Assembly (NCBI RefSeq): GCF_963378085.1
Contig: NZ_OY726395.1
Location: 3,224,001-3,288,000 of the forward strand
Direction: 5' to 3'
Length of the DNA: 64,000 nt
Origin: Mycolicibacterium sp. MU0050
GTDB lineage: Bacteria; Actinomycetota; Actinomycetes; Mycobacteriales; Mycobacteriaceae
Positions 17,382 to 25,118 of this stretch are shown one piece after another. The translations under genes and the position numbers were made by a program. Within the stretch, counting starts at the first letter, position 1; each line of letters starts with the position of its first letter. The notes below the pieces were generated by a model. The model searched no databases. It was given only the letters and a program-made list of their open reading frames with translations, and was not told the DNA's origin.

Positions 17382-18246
17382 GCGCGGCGGTGGGCCAGTC
17401 GGGGCGCGGTCGCAGCGCCCGCGTGAACAGCACGTTCACCCGCCGCATGGCCACGCTGTAGGGCAGCCACGCGAGTCGCTTGAAGGCATAGAACGCCCGG
17501 ATATCTCCCGAGGTATAGATCAGGTACCGGTTCTTCGCCGTCCCGGCGAGGATCTTGGCCGCGGCCTTCTCGGGCGACACCGCGTGCCCGCTGAACAGTT
17601 TGACCCAACGGCTGACCTTCGGATCCTCCCGGTCCACCCCGGCGATCTCGACGGTCTGCACCAGCCCGGTCTTGACGGCCCCGGGCACCACCACCGACAC
17701 GCCGATGTCGTGGCGGGCCAGGTCGAACCGCAACACCTCCGAGAGCCCGCGCAGGCCGTACTTGCTGGCGCTGTAGGCGGCGTGCCAGGGCAGCGCGACC
17801 AGGCCGGCCGCCGAGGAGACGTTGACCAGGTGGCCGCCGCGCCCGGCAGCCATCATCGGCGGGATGAAGGTTTCGATCACGTGGATGGGCCCCATCAGGT
17901 TGATGTCGACCATGGAGCGCCACTGGCGGTGGCTCAGCTGATCCACGGTGCCCCACGCCGAGACCCCGGCGACGTTGAGCACGATGTCCATCGCCGGATG
18001 GCTGGTGTGGATGTCGGCGGCGAATTCGGCGACCGCGTCGTAGTCGGAGATGTCCAACGCGCGGTATTCGGGTACCCGGGCACCCAGCGCACGCGCCTCG
18101 GCGACGGCGCTTTCCAGGCCGTCAGCGTCGCGATCGGTCAGATAGAGTTCGGCGCCGTCCGCGGCCAGCCGTAACGCCAGCGCGCGACCGATTCCGCTGG
18201 CCGCGCCGGTGATGAAACACCGCTTCCCCCCGTATGTGTTCGCCAT
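17305..18246 (-). CDS. Short-chain dehydrogenase (Rv3057c-like)
   Basis: 313 residues from ATG 18246. Classical SDR: TGAASGIGRALALRL for cofactor binding, DRDAD, NVAG, the catalytic Ser in VNVSSAAG, and YSASKYG as YxxxK. The C-terminal ~60 residues extend beyond the core with a hydrophobic stretch, as in membrane-associated mycobacterial SDRs. It lies 26 bp downstream of a TetR gene in the same operon direction. A perfect palindrome sits between them. Substrate unknown. The 3' end overlaps the AAA ATPase by 77 bp. Confidence 0.88.
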   Translation of the reverse strand: MANTYGGKRCFITGAASGIGRALALRLAADGAELYLTDRDADGLESAVAEARALGARVPEYRALDISDYDAVAEFAADIHTSHPAMDIVLNVAGVSAWGTVDQLSHRQWRSMVDINLMGPIHVIETFIPPMMAAGRGGHLVNVSSAAGLVALPWHAAYSASKYGLRGLSEVLRFDLARHDIGVSVVVPGAVKTGLVQTVEIAGVDREDPKVSRWVKLFSGHAVSPEKAAAKILAGTAKNRYLIYTSGDIRAFYAFKRLAWLPYSVAMRRVNVLFTRALRPRPDWPTAALSATPTATAERPAVPDRLPESDPTP

Positions 18247-18254
18247 GGCCGAAA

Positions 18255-18271
18255 CGATACCGACGGTATCG
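18255..18271. promoter_or_regulatory. Perfect 17-bp palindrome between TetR and SDR genes
   Basis: CGATACCG-A-CGGTATCG is perfectly symmetric. It occupies almost the whole 26-bp spacer between the TetR stop and the SDR start. Its form is that of a TetR-family operator, so the SDR may have its own regulated start site. It could instead act as an mRNA hairpin at the SDR ribosome-binding site. Confidence 0.6.
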
Positions 18272-18272
18272 C

Positions 18273-18923
18273 TCAATCGGCGGCGCCGCCCCACAAGCAG
18301 GTGAGCCACAATTGCTCAAGCACCCGGACGCCGCGGTCGATGTCGCCGTCGGGGCCGAGGAACCGCTGGTCGCGCGACAACGTCATCACGGTGGTGGCGC
18401 CCAGGGTCCGGATGAGCGCGGGGAGGTCGTTGCTGATCGGCCGGGCGGTGCCGCCCTCGATTTCCTTGTGGACGACGGCGACGATCTGGTCGACCACCCG
18501 GGAGAACTGATCGTCCTGCACCTTGCGGATCTCGGCATCGCTGCTGCGGGCGACATTGCAGGCCGCCATCACGGGGTCGTTGCGCGCGAACACCGCGGCG
18601 GCCGATCCGACCATCCGCCGGGCGAACTCGGCGGGCGATTCTTCGAGGCCCCGCGGCGCGAAGTAGTGGGTGAGTTCCTCGAGTTCGTGCGCGGCCTCGG
18701 CGAGGATGTGGGCCAGTACGGCGTACTTGGAATCGAAGTAGAAGTAGAAGCCAGACCGCGCCACCCCCGCGCGATCGCTGATCGCGCTCACCGACAGGTC
18801 GGCGAAGGGCTTCTCCTCCAACAACTCGCGCACGGCGTCGACGATGGCTTGCCGCTGCTTGTCGCCGCGGCGGCGCGCGGGCTCCGCGACCGCCGACTGT
18901 TTCCCCCGCTGCTCAACACTCAC
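18273..18923 (-). CDS. TetR-family transcriptional regulator (Rv3058c-like)
   Basis: 216 residues from GTG 18923. HTH: LSVSAISDRAGVARSGFYFYFDSKYAVLAHIL, about residues 43-75; the FYFYF variant marks the EthR-like/TetR group in mycobacteria. It is divergent from the P450 gene and upstream of the SDR, matching Rv3057c-Rv3058c-Rv3059 in M. tuberculosis. It probably controls both neighbours through the palindromes at 18255-18271 and 18959-18976. Confidence 0.9.
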   Translation of the reverse strand: MSVEQRGKQSAVAEPARRRGDKQRQAIVDAVRELLEEKPFADLSVSAISDRAGVARSGFYFYFDSKYAVLAHILAEAAHELEELTHYFAPRGLEESPAEFARRMVGSAAAVFARNDPVMAACNVARSSDAEIRKVQDDQFSRVVDQIVAVVHKEIEGGTARPISNDLPALIRTLGATTVMTLSRDQRFLGPDGDIDRGVRVLEQLWLTCLWGGAAD

Positions 18924-18958
18924 CCGTCAACCATGCACCACGCCACCACCGGATGGAA

Positions 18959-18976
18959 ACTTGACACGCGTCAAGT
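18959..18976. promoter_or_regulatory. TetR operator candidate in the TetR-CYP divergent region
   Basis: ACTTGAC-ACGC-GTCAAGT is a perfect 18-bp palindrome (7-bp arms) located 35 bp upstream of the TetR start and 75 bp upstream of the P450 start. It includes TTGAC, so it may overlap a -35 element. Its sequence differs from the palindrome at 18255, so one regulator may not bind both equally. Confidence 0.55.
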
Positions 18977-19051
18977 GACCCGGTGAAATGGAGAGCAAGG
19001 TGGCACATGCCACAGCCCGACTTCACCCCTTGCGGCAAAAAGGAGCACCAG

Positions 19052-20539
19052 GTGTCCCGAGCGACGATCAGCACCCCGCACTACCTGCTCGACCAGGCGA
19101 AGCGTCGGCTGACCCCGACGCCGAACACGCTGCCCGGCATGGGCGCCCTCGACAAGCGCCTGTCGGAAAAGGAGTGGGACCAGTTCGTCTTCTCCACCCC
19201 GCCCGCCGGTAGCGACCTCAAGCCCATCATGGGCGACGCCGGGTTGCCGGTGCTCGGTCACATGATCGAGATCTTCCGCCGCGGCCCCGACTTCATCCTG
19301 GAGCGCTACCGCAAGTACGGGCCGGTGCATTACTCCTACTCGCCCGCGCTGTCGGCCGTGATGGCGCTGGGCCCCGACGCCACCCAGACGGTGTTCTCGA
19401 ACCGCAACAAGGACTACTCGCAGCGCGCCTGGGACCCGGTGATCGGGCCGTTCTTCGAGGGTGGCCTGATGCTGCTCGACTTCGACGAGCACATGTTCCA
19501 CCGCCGGATCATGCAGGACGCCTTCACCCGCACCCGGCTGACCGGCTACATCCCGCACATCGACTCGGTGGCCTCGAAGGTGGTGGCCAACGACTGGGCC
19601 GCCGACGACCCGCGGTTCCTGTTCTACCCGGCGGTCAAGGAACTGACCCTGGACATCGCCTCCGAGGTGTTCATGGGTCATCCGGCCGGCACCGACAAGG
19701 AACTCGTCACCACCATCAACAACGCGTTCACCACGACCACCCGCGCCGGCAACGCCATCGTGCGCAAGCCGGTGCCGCCGCTGAAGTGGTGGCGCGGCAT
19801 CCAGGCCCGCAAGACCCTGGAGGAGTACTTCAACAGCCGGATCGACGAGAAACGGCGCACCGCAAGCACCGACATGTTCAGCGTGCTGTGTCACTCGGCC
19901 GACGAGGACGGTCAGACGTTCACCGACGACCAGATCGTCAGCCACATGATCTTCCTGATGATGGCCGCCCATGACACGTCCACCTCGACGATGACGACGA
20001 TGGCCTACCACCTGGCCGCCAATCCCGAGTGGCAGGAGCGACTGCGCGAGGAGTCCGAGCGCATCGGCGACGGACCGTTGGACATCGAGGCGCTCGAGAA
20101 GCTGGAAACCTACGACCTGGTGATCAACGAGGCACTGCGGATGATGACCCCGCTGCCGTTCAACTTCCGCCAGGCCGTGCGCGACACCGACCTGCTGGGG
20201 TACTTCATCCCGGCCGGTACCAACGTGGTGACCTGGCCCTCGATCAACCACCGGCTGCCGGAATTGTGGACCGAGCCGGAGAAGTTCGATCCGGAGCGAT
20301 TCTCCGAGCCGCGCTCCGAACACAAGAAGCACCGGTACGCCTTCGCCCCGTTCGGCGGCGGCGCGCACAAGTGCATCGGCATGGTGTTCGGCCAGCTCGA
20401 GATCAAGACCGTGATGCACCGGTTGCTGCGTCAGTACCGGTTGGAGCTGGCCAGCCCGACCTACCGGCCGCGTTACGACTACGGCGGCATGCCGGTGCCG
20501 ATCGACGGTATGCCGATCGTGCTGCGCCCGCTGCACTGA
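19052..20539 (+). CDS. cyp136: Cytochrome P450, CYP136 family (Rv3059-like)
   Basis: 495 residues from GTG 19052, with AAGGAG seven bases upstream; this length is close to M. tuberculosis CYP136. The I-helix oxygen-binding motif is MAAHDTSTSTMTT, the ExxR motif is EALR, and the haem-binding loop is FAPFGGGAHKCIGMVFG with the ligand Cys. It is a haem monooxygenase whose substrate is unknown. Divergent from the TetR gene and probably regulated by it. It converges with the LeuA-like gene with a 3-bp gap. Confidence 0.92.
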   Translation: MSRATISTPHYLLDQAKRRLTPTPNTLPGMGALDKRLSEKEWDQFVFSTPPAGSDLKPIMGDAGLPVLGHMIEIFRRGPDFILERYRKYGPVHYSYSPALSAVMALGPDATQTVFSNRNKDYSQRAWDPVIGPFFEGGLMLLDFDEHMFHRRIMQDAFTRTRLTGYIPHIDSVASKVVANDWAADDPRFLFYPAVKELTLDIASEVFMGHPAGTDKELVTTINNAFTTTTRAGNAIVRKPVPPLKWWRGIQARKTLEEYFNSRIDEKRRTASTDMFSVLCHSADEDGQTFTDDQIVSHMIFLMMAAHDTSTSTMTTMAYHLAANPEWQERLREESERIGDGPLDIEALEKLETYDLVINEALRMMTPLPFNFRQAVRDTDLLGYFIPAGTNVVTWPSINHRLPELWTEPEKFDPERFSEPRSEHKKHRYAFAPFGGGAHKCIGMVFGQLEIKTVMHRLLRQYRLELASPTYRPRYDYGGMPVPIDGMPIVLRPLH

Positions 20540-20542
20540 CGC

Positions 20543-21019
20543 TCACGCGCACACCCGGTTGGCGCAGGCGACCACTGCTCGCAGCGCCGACTGGGTGGCG
20601 TCGGAGTCCCAACCCACCGCCCACTCGTCGCGCAGACCGTTGCTGCCGTGCACGAAGGTGACGGTGTGCGTGCCCGTGTCGCGCTGGTGGAACTCGAGCA
20701 TCTCGACGGGGAAGCCGTTTTCGTAGAGCATCTCGGTCAGCGCGGCCACCGGACCGCCGGCGGCCACCGACGCAGTGCAGATGCGATCCCCAATTGCCAA
20801 GGTGGCCTGGAATTTTCGATGCCCCAGCCACGGGCGGCGGCCCTGGTGCCGGGATTCGGAGGACTTCCAACCGCCCAACCGCAGGGGTCCGACGGTGGGG
20901 CCGTGGGCGGCCAGGACCGCCTCCCAGGACATGCCCGCGGTGCGGTCGCGCAGGCCGCGCGGCAGGGCCGTGTCCACGATGCTCGACGGTGGTGTGGTGG
21001 TGCTGGTGGGCAAAGGCAT
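20543..21019 (-). CDS. Orphan LeuA-type regulatory (alpha-isopropylmalate synthase C-terminal) domain protein
   Basis: 158 residues from ATG 21019. The C-terminal ~90 residues match the leucine-binding allosteric domain of 2-isopropylmalate synthase: FQATLAIGDRICTASVAAGG, VEMLEFHQRDTGTHTVTFVH and WAVGWDSDATQSALRAVVAC. No catalytic TIM barrel is present; the N-terminal ~60 residues are unlike LeuA. It is probably a stand-alone leucine-binding or dimerisation protein, perhaps modulating LeuA. A leader peptide with consecutive Leu and Val codons and an attenuator-like structure lie directly upstream, which supports a branched-chain amino acid link. Confidence 0.75.
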   Translation of the reverse strand: MPLPTSTTTPPSSIVDTALPRGLRDRTAGMSWEAVLAAHGPTVGPLRLGGWKSSESRHQGRRPWLGHRKFQATLAIGDRICTASVAAGGPVAALTEMLYENGFPVEMLEFHQRDTGTHTVTFVHGSNGLRDEWAVGWDSDATQSALRAVVACANRVCA

Positions 21020-21075
21020 GTGCCGGACTTCTCTGGTCGGACTGACGCGACCGACGGGTAACAGCTGACGACCCA

Positions 21076-21108
21076 CAGCGGGGGGTCGGTCTGGATCAGA
21101 CCCCGCTG
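21076..21108 (-). promoter_or_regulatory. Attenuator-like structure between leader peptide and LeuA-domain gene
   Basis: On the transcribed strand, arms CAGCGGGG and CCCCGCTG pair around an inner hairpin GGTCT-GGATC-AGACC. The structure overlaps the end of the leader reading frame. Alternative pairings (a CCCCG/CGGGG hairpin inside the leader, and a later GACCC/GGGTC hairpin) are mutually exclusive with it. This is the layout expected of translation-controlled attenuation. There is no U-run. Confidence 0.55.
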
Positions 21109-21140
21109 CGGGGCGCTACTACGAGAAGACGCCGTTGCAT
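21096..21140 (-). CDS. Leader peptide MQRRLLVVAPRSGV (branched-chain amino acid attenuation)
   Basis: A 14-codon frame with ATG at 21140, preceded by AAGGTGGCGGAC. It contains consecutive Leu-Leu-Val-Val codons (CTT CTC GTA GTA; the GTA codons are rare in this GC-rich DNA) and ends in TGA within the structure at 21076-21108. The pattern Met, basic residues, branched-chain cluster, basic residue, Gly resembles actinobacterial ilvB-type leader peptides as I recall them. The next gene in the same direction starts 76 bp downstream and encodes a leucine-sensor-like domain. Confidence 0.6.
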   Translation of the reverse strand: MQRRLLVVAPRSGV

Positions 21141-21182
21141 GTCCGCCACCTTAGCCAATCGGATTCCAGTGCCGCAACGCCA

Positions 21183-21602
21183 TTACGCGCCGAGGCTGTC
21201 CAGTGCGGTCTGCAACCGTTGGCCGACCTCGTCGGCGATCTCACCCAGCGCGGGTTCGTCGGTCACCTGCACCATCAGCCGCGGATTCATCGCATCGATG
21301 ATCACCGCGCCGTCCCGGGCCGGGTCGGCGCGCACCACGACGTTGCACGGCAACAGCACGCCGATCTGGGGGAACATTTCAACAGCGCGGTGCGCGAACT
21401 GCGGATTGCAGGCTCCCAGAATCAGGTAGTCCCCCACCTCGTCACCGGCGCCGCCGCCGAGCTTGGCGTTCAAGGTCGACCTGAGGTCGATCTCAGTGAG
21501 CACACCAAACCCGTGATCGGCCAGCGCTTTACGGGTGCGTGTCACTGCGTCGCCAAAGCTGGTCTGCAGGGTTGTACTCAGTGCCACATCAGTTCCGGTC
21601 AT
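21183..21602 (-). CDS. DUF302 family protein
   Basis: 139 residues from ATG 21602, with AAAGGAGTGG upstream. DUF302 landmarks: FGDAVTRTRKALADHGFGVLTEIDLR, YLILGACNPQFAHRAVEMFPQIGVLLPCNVVVR, with two cysteines in the core. The biochemical role is not established. In many bacteria DUF302 genes accompany sulfide or persulfide genes. It follows the CstR-like regulator by 18 bp and is probably co-transcribed from the operator-bearing promoter at 21923-21938. Confidence 0.85.
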   Translation of the reverse strand: MTGTDVALSTTLQTSFGDAVTRTRKALADHGFGVLTEIDLRSTLNAKLGGGAGDEVGDYLILGACNPQFAHRAVEMFPQIGVLLPCNVVVRADPARDGAVIIDAMNPRLMVQVTDEPALGEIADEVGQRLQTALDSLGA

Positions 21603-21620
21603 GCTCGATCACCACTCCTT

Positions 21621-21992
<372 letters not shown>

Positions 21993-22892
21993 CTAGACTC
22001 CGGCGGGATGCTTGCGCATCCGGCGCGGTCCCATCGACCTCGCGACTCCCGCACGGCGCAGCCACGAGCAGTCCACCCGGCGGGTACACACATACACGGC
22101 GACCGCCGCCAGCGTCGTCACCGCGGCTCCCGCAATGCCCACGGCCGGATGGATCTCCTGGCCCAGGATCACCGACGACATCACAAGCACGAACCACCCG
22201 AATGCCTTGCGCAGTACGTCGGGATCCACCTTGGCAGTCATCCGCGCGCCCAGTAGTGCGCCCACCACGGCCGCACCGGTCACCGCCAGGGCCAGTCCCC
22301 AGTCGATGGTGACACTGGACAGGTAACCGCCCAGTCCGGCAAAGGATTTCATCGCGATCACAATCAGCGAAGTGCCGACGGCAGCCGGCATGGACAGCCC
22401 ACCCAGCAGTACCAGCGCCGGGACCACCAGGAAGCCGCCACCGGCCCCGACCAGCCCGGTGACCAACCCGACCACCAGCCCATCGGCCAGAATTCTCACG
22501 ACCGGCAGTCGGCGCGCCCCGGTCTCGCGGGTTTCGGCCCGGCCGCCGCGCAGCATCGCCACCGCGGTGCCGACCATCATCACCGCGAAGCCGATCAGCA
22601 GCGCGGTGCCCGGGATGAATCGGGCCAGCACGCCGCCGGCGAAGGCCCCGACCATGCCGGCCGCCCCGAAGATGAGCCCGGTGCGCCACTGCACCCGGCC
22701 CGCACGGGCATGTGAAATGGCGCCGATCGCGCTGGTGACCCCGACCACCAGCAGCGAGGTGGCGATGGCCTGCTTGGCGTCCATGCCCCCGACGTAGGCC
22801 AACAACGGCACCGTCAGGATCGAGCCGCCGCCGCCGAGCAGGCCCAGGGCGATCCCGACGAACACGGCCAGGGCAATGGTGAGCGCAACCAT
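21993..22892 (-). CDS. TauE/SafE-family sulfite or sulfur-anion exporter
   Basis: 299 residues. Multi-pass membrane protein (eight or so hydrophobic segments) with two repeated halves, each carrying a Gly-rich motif: GIALGLLGGGGSILTVPLL near the N-terminus and VTGLVGAGGGFLVVPALVLLGG near residue 150, the TauE/SafE hallmark. The C-terminal ~40 residues are basic (CTRRVDCSWLRRAG, RSMGPRRMRKH). In cst-type operons this family is thought to export sulfite or related anions formed by persulfide oxidation. It starts 6 bp after the rhodanese gene on the same transcript. Confidence 0.88.
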   Translation of the reverse strand: MVALTIALAVFVGIALGLLGGGGSILTVPLLAYVGGMDAKQAIATSLLVVGVTSAIGAISHARAGRVQWRTGLIFGAAGMVGAFAGGVLARFIPGTALLIGFAVMMVGTAVAMLRGGRAETRETGARRLPVVRILADGLVVGLVTGLVGAGGGFLVVPALVLLGGLSMPAAVGTSLIVIAMKSFAGLGGYLSSVTIDWGLALAVTGAAVVGALLGARMTAKVDPDVLRKAFGWFVLVMSSVILGQEIHPAVGIAGAAVTTLAAVAVYVCTRRVDCSWLRRAGVARSMGPRRMRKHPAGV

Positions 22893-22898
22893 GGCGGC

Positions 22899-23492
22899 TC
22901 AGCTCGCCTTCTTGTCCGTAGCAGCGGAATTCACCAGCTGACACACGACGGCCTGGGCGTCACAGCGGGCGCCGCGGTTGTAGGGCAGCCGGGACAGCAA
23001 CGCGCCCATGGCGCAGGTGTTGGTCAGTGCCGCGAAGGTCAGGCCCAGGCCGACGGCGCCGGCCACCCACTTCGCCCAGGGGAAGACGATGCTGACCAAG
23101 ATGCCGAGCGCCACGATCAAACCGGCGACCAGACGGACCTGCCGTTCGAGATCCCAACGGGCGGCGCCGCGGTTGACCGCAAAGCCGCTGGCCACCCACG
23201 CTGTGATGCCGCCGTCGAGGATGTAGACGTTGAGCAGTCCGGCGCTGCGCAGCGTCTCCTCGGCCTGCACTGCCCGCTGACCGGAGCGACACACCAGTAC
23301 CACGTCGTCGTCGAGGTGCTGGCGGATCTCAGCGCGATGTTCGCGCAGCAGGTCCAGCGGCACGTTGTAGGCCCCAGCGATGTGCACGGTTTCGAATTCG
23401 CCCGGCGTGCGGACATCGAGCAGCCGCGGCGGCCGTTCCGAGACGAGCATGGCCCTGAGGTCGTGCGCGGGGATGGTTGCGGGGACGGTCAT
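22899..23492 (-). CDS. Membrane-anchored rhodanese (rhodanese + DUF2892)
   Basis: 197 residues from ATG 23492, preceded by AAGGAG. The N-terminal ~105 residues form a rhodanese domain (LLDVRTPGEFETVHIAGAYNVP) with active-loop Cys68 in VCRSGQRA. The C-terminal part is a DUF2892-like hydrophobic hairpin (LVAGLIVALGILVSIVF and GAVGLGLTFAALTNTCAMGALL). It would transfer sulfane sulfur at the membrane. First gene of the leftward transcript with the TauE exporter, starting next to CstR operators 2-4. Confidence 0.88.
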   Translation of the reverse strand: MTVPATIPAHDLRAMLVSERPPRLLDVRTPGEFETVHIAGAYNVPLDLLREHRAEIRQHLDDDVVLVCRSGQRAVQAEETLRSAGLLNVYILDGGITAWVASGFAVNRGAARWDLERQVRLVAGLIVALGILVSIVFPWAKWVAGAVGLGLTFAALTNTCAMGALLSRLPYNRGARCDAQAVVCQLVNSAATDKKAS

Positions 23493-23529
23493 TGAGAGCT
23501 CCTTCAAAATTTGGTGGCGCGCGTTCTAT

Positions 23530-23545
23530 ATACCTATGGGGGTAT
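23530..23545. promoter_or_regulatory. CstR-type operator 2
   Basis: ATACCTATGGGGGTAT, in the 208-bp divergent region between the rhodanese and the persulfide dioxygenase genes, 38 bp upstream of the rhodanese ATG. It matches the pattern of the other three sites. Confidence 0.75.
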
Positions 23546-23564
23546 GCCTCCTTGCATGGTATGC

Positions 23565-23580
23565 ATACCCCAGGGGGTAT
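23565..23580. promoter_or_regulatory. CstR-type operator 3
   Basis: ATACCCCAGGGGGTAT, a nearly perfect palindrome 35 bp from operator 2. It lies in the middle of the divergent promoter region. Confidence 0.8.
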
Positions 23581-23620
23581 TTGCAACACCGGAATAATTA
23601 AACCTCGCGAGGCACTTGCT

Positions 23621-23636
23621 ATACCCGTAGGGGTAT
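23621..23636. promoter_or_regulatory. CstR-type operator 4
   Basis: ATACCCGTAGGGGTAT, 65 bp upstream of the persulfide dioxygenase ATG, placed to control rightward transcription. The AT-rich sequence GGAATAATTAAA at 23591-23602 lies between operators 3 and 4 and may contribute promoter elements. Confidence 0.8.
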
Positions 23637-23700
23637 ATCAGGCTCGGGGTCATCAGGCCCAGCCAACACAGAGTGAAAGTTCTCCCGAAAGGAATCCGAC

Positions 23701-25080
23701 ATGAAGTTCATCCAGTACTACCTGGAGTGCCTGTCACACGCGTCGTACCTGGTCGCCGACGAAAACACCGGGCGCGCAGTCGTTGTCGACCCGCAGCGCG
23801 ACGTGGGTCAATACCTGGCCGACGCTGAGAAGTACGGCTTCACCATCGAACTCGTCATCGAGACGCATTTCCATGCCGACTTCCTGTCGGGCCATCTGGA
23901 GCTGGCGAAGGCCACCGGCGCCAAGATCGTCTACTCCTCGGTCGCCGAGACCGAGTTCGAATCCATGGGTGTGGCCGACGGCGAACGCTACTCGCTGGGC
24001 GAGGTGACGTTGGAGTTCCGGCACACTCCGGGGCACACACCCGAGTCCATGAGCATCGTCATCTACGAGCACGCCGACGATGAGGCGCCCTACGGGGTGC
24101 TCACTGGGGACACGCTGTTCATCGGTGACGTGGGCCGGCCAGACCTCCTGGCGTCGATCGGCTTCACCCAAGAAGAGTTGGCGCACAAGCTGTATGACTC
24201 GCTGCACAACAAGCTGATGACGCTGCCGGAAGCCACCCGGGTCTATCCTGCGCACGGCGCGGGGTCGGCATGCGGCAAGAACCTGTCCACCGACCTGTCA
24301 TCGACCATCGGCGCGCAGAAGCAGTCGAACTACGCGTTGCGCGCCCCCACCCGGGAACGCTTCATGGACTTGGTCACCGCGGACCAGCCGCCGGCCCCGA
24401 GCTACTTCGTCTACGACGCGATCCTCAACCGCAAGGACCGCGAACTGTACGACGAAACCGAAATGCCGGCCGCGATGACCTACGAACAGGTCCGCGAAGC
24501 GGCCGCCGCCGGGGCCGTGTTGGTGGACGGTCGCGCCCCCGAGGAGTTCGCGCAGGGCCACCTGCGTGGCGCGATCAACGTGGGCCTGGAAGGCCGCTAC
24601 GCCGAGTACGCGGGGTCGGTGGTGCCGTCCGACGTCGACATCGTGCTGTTCACCGAGCCGGGGCACGAGCAAGAAGGCAAGACGCGGTTGGCCCGGATCG
24701 GATTCGATCGGGTGATCGGCTACCTGGAGCAGCCGTTCGAAGCGATGATCAACCATCCCGACGACGTTCAGAGGGCCTCCCGGTTGACCGCGCCGGCGTT
24801 CGACCAGCGCACCAACGAGCTGACCGACCTGCAGGTGATCGACGTCCGCAATCCCGGTGAAGTCGAGGGCGGCAGTATCCCGAACGCGGTCGGCATCCCG
24901 GTGGGGCAGTTGCCCGCCCGGCACGATGAGCTGGATCCGACCAAGCCCACCGTCGTCTTCTGCGCCGGCGGCTACCGGTCGTCGGTGGCAGCGAGCCTGC
25001 TGCGGCACAAGGGATTCACCGATGTCAGCGACATCCTGGGTGGTTACAACGCCTGGGCGGAAGCCCGTCAGAACGCCTAG
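23701..25080 (+). CDS. CstB-like persulfide dioxygenase / rhodanese fusion
   Basis: 459 residues; ATG 23701 with CGAAAGGAATCC upstream. Residues 1-240 are a metallo-beta-lactamase-fold ETHE1-type domain with THFHADFLSGH (His56, His58, Asp60, His65) and HTPGHTPES. A middle rhodanese-like domain (about 255-345) lacks a catalytic Cys (FTEPGHEQEG in the loop). The C-terminal rhodanese keeps Cys421 in FCAGGYRSS. This three-part layout is that of CstB, which oxidises persulfides to sulfite/thiosulfate with non-haem iron. It starts the rightward operon controlled by CstR-type sites. Confidence 0.9.
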   Translation: MKFIQYYLECLSHASYLVADENTGRAVVVDPQRDVGQYLADAEKYGFTIELVIETHFHADFLSGHLELAKATGAKIVYSSVAETEFESMGVADGERYSLGEVTLEFRHTPGHTPESMSIVIYEHADDEAPYGVLTGDTLFIGDVGRPDLLASIGFTQEELAHKLYDSLHNKLMTLPEATRVYPAHGAGSACGKNLSTDLSSTIGAQKQSNYALRAPTRERFMDLVTADQPPAPSYFVYDAILNRKDRELYDETEMPAAMTYEQVREAAAAGAVLVDGRAPEEFAQGHLRGAINVGLEGRYAEYAGSVVPSDVDIVLFTEPGHEQEGKTRLARIGFDRVIGYLEQPFEAMINHPDDVQRASRLTAPAFDQRTNELTDLQVIDVRNPGEVEGGSIPNAVGIPVGQLPARHDELDPTKPTVVFCAGGYRSSVAASLLRHKGFTDVSDILGGYNAWAEARQNA

Positions 25081-25118
25081 GAACATCGGGGCATCCACGA
25101 AGAAGGGAACCACCCATC

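Noticed and set aside
23530..23636. The repeated ATACCC...GGGTAT units as a CRISPR or mobile-element repeat.
   Set aside because: Only three copies with unequal spacing (35 and 56 bp), each a palindrome in a divergent promoter, plus a fourth at the cstR promoter; this is an operator pattern.
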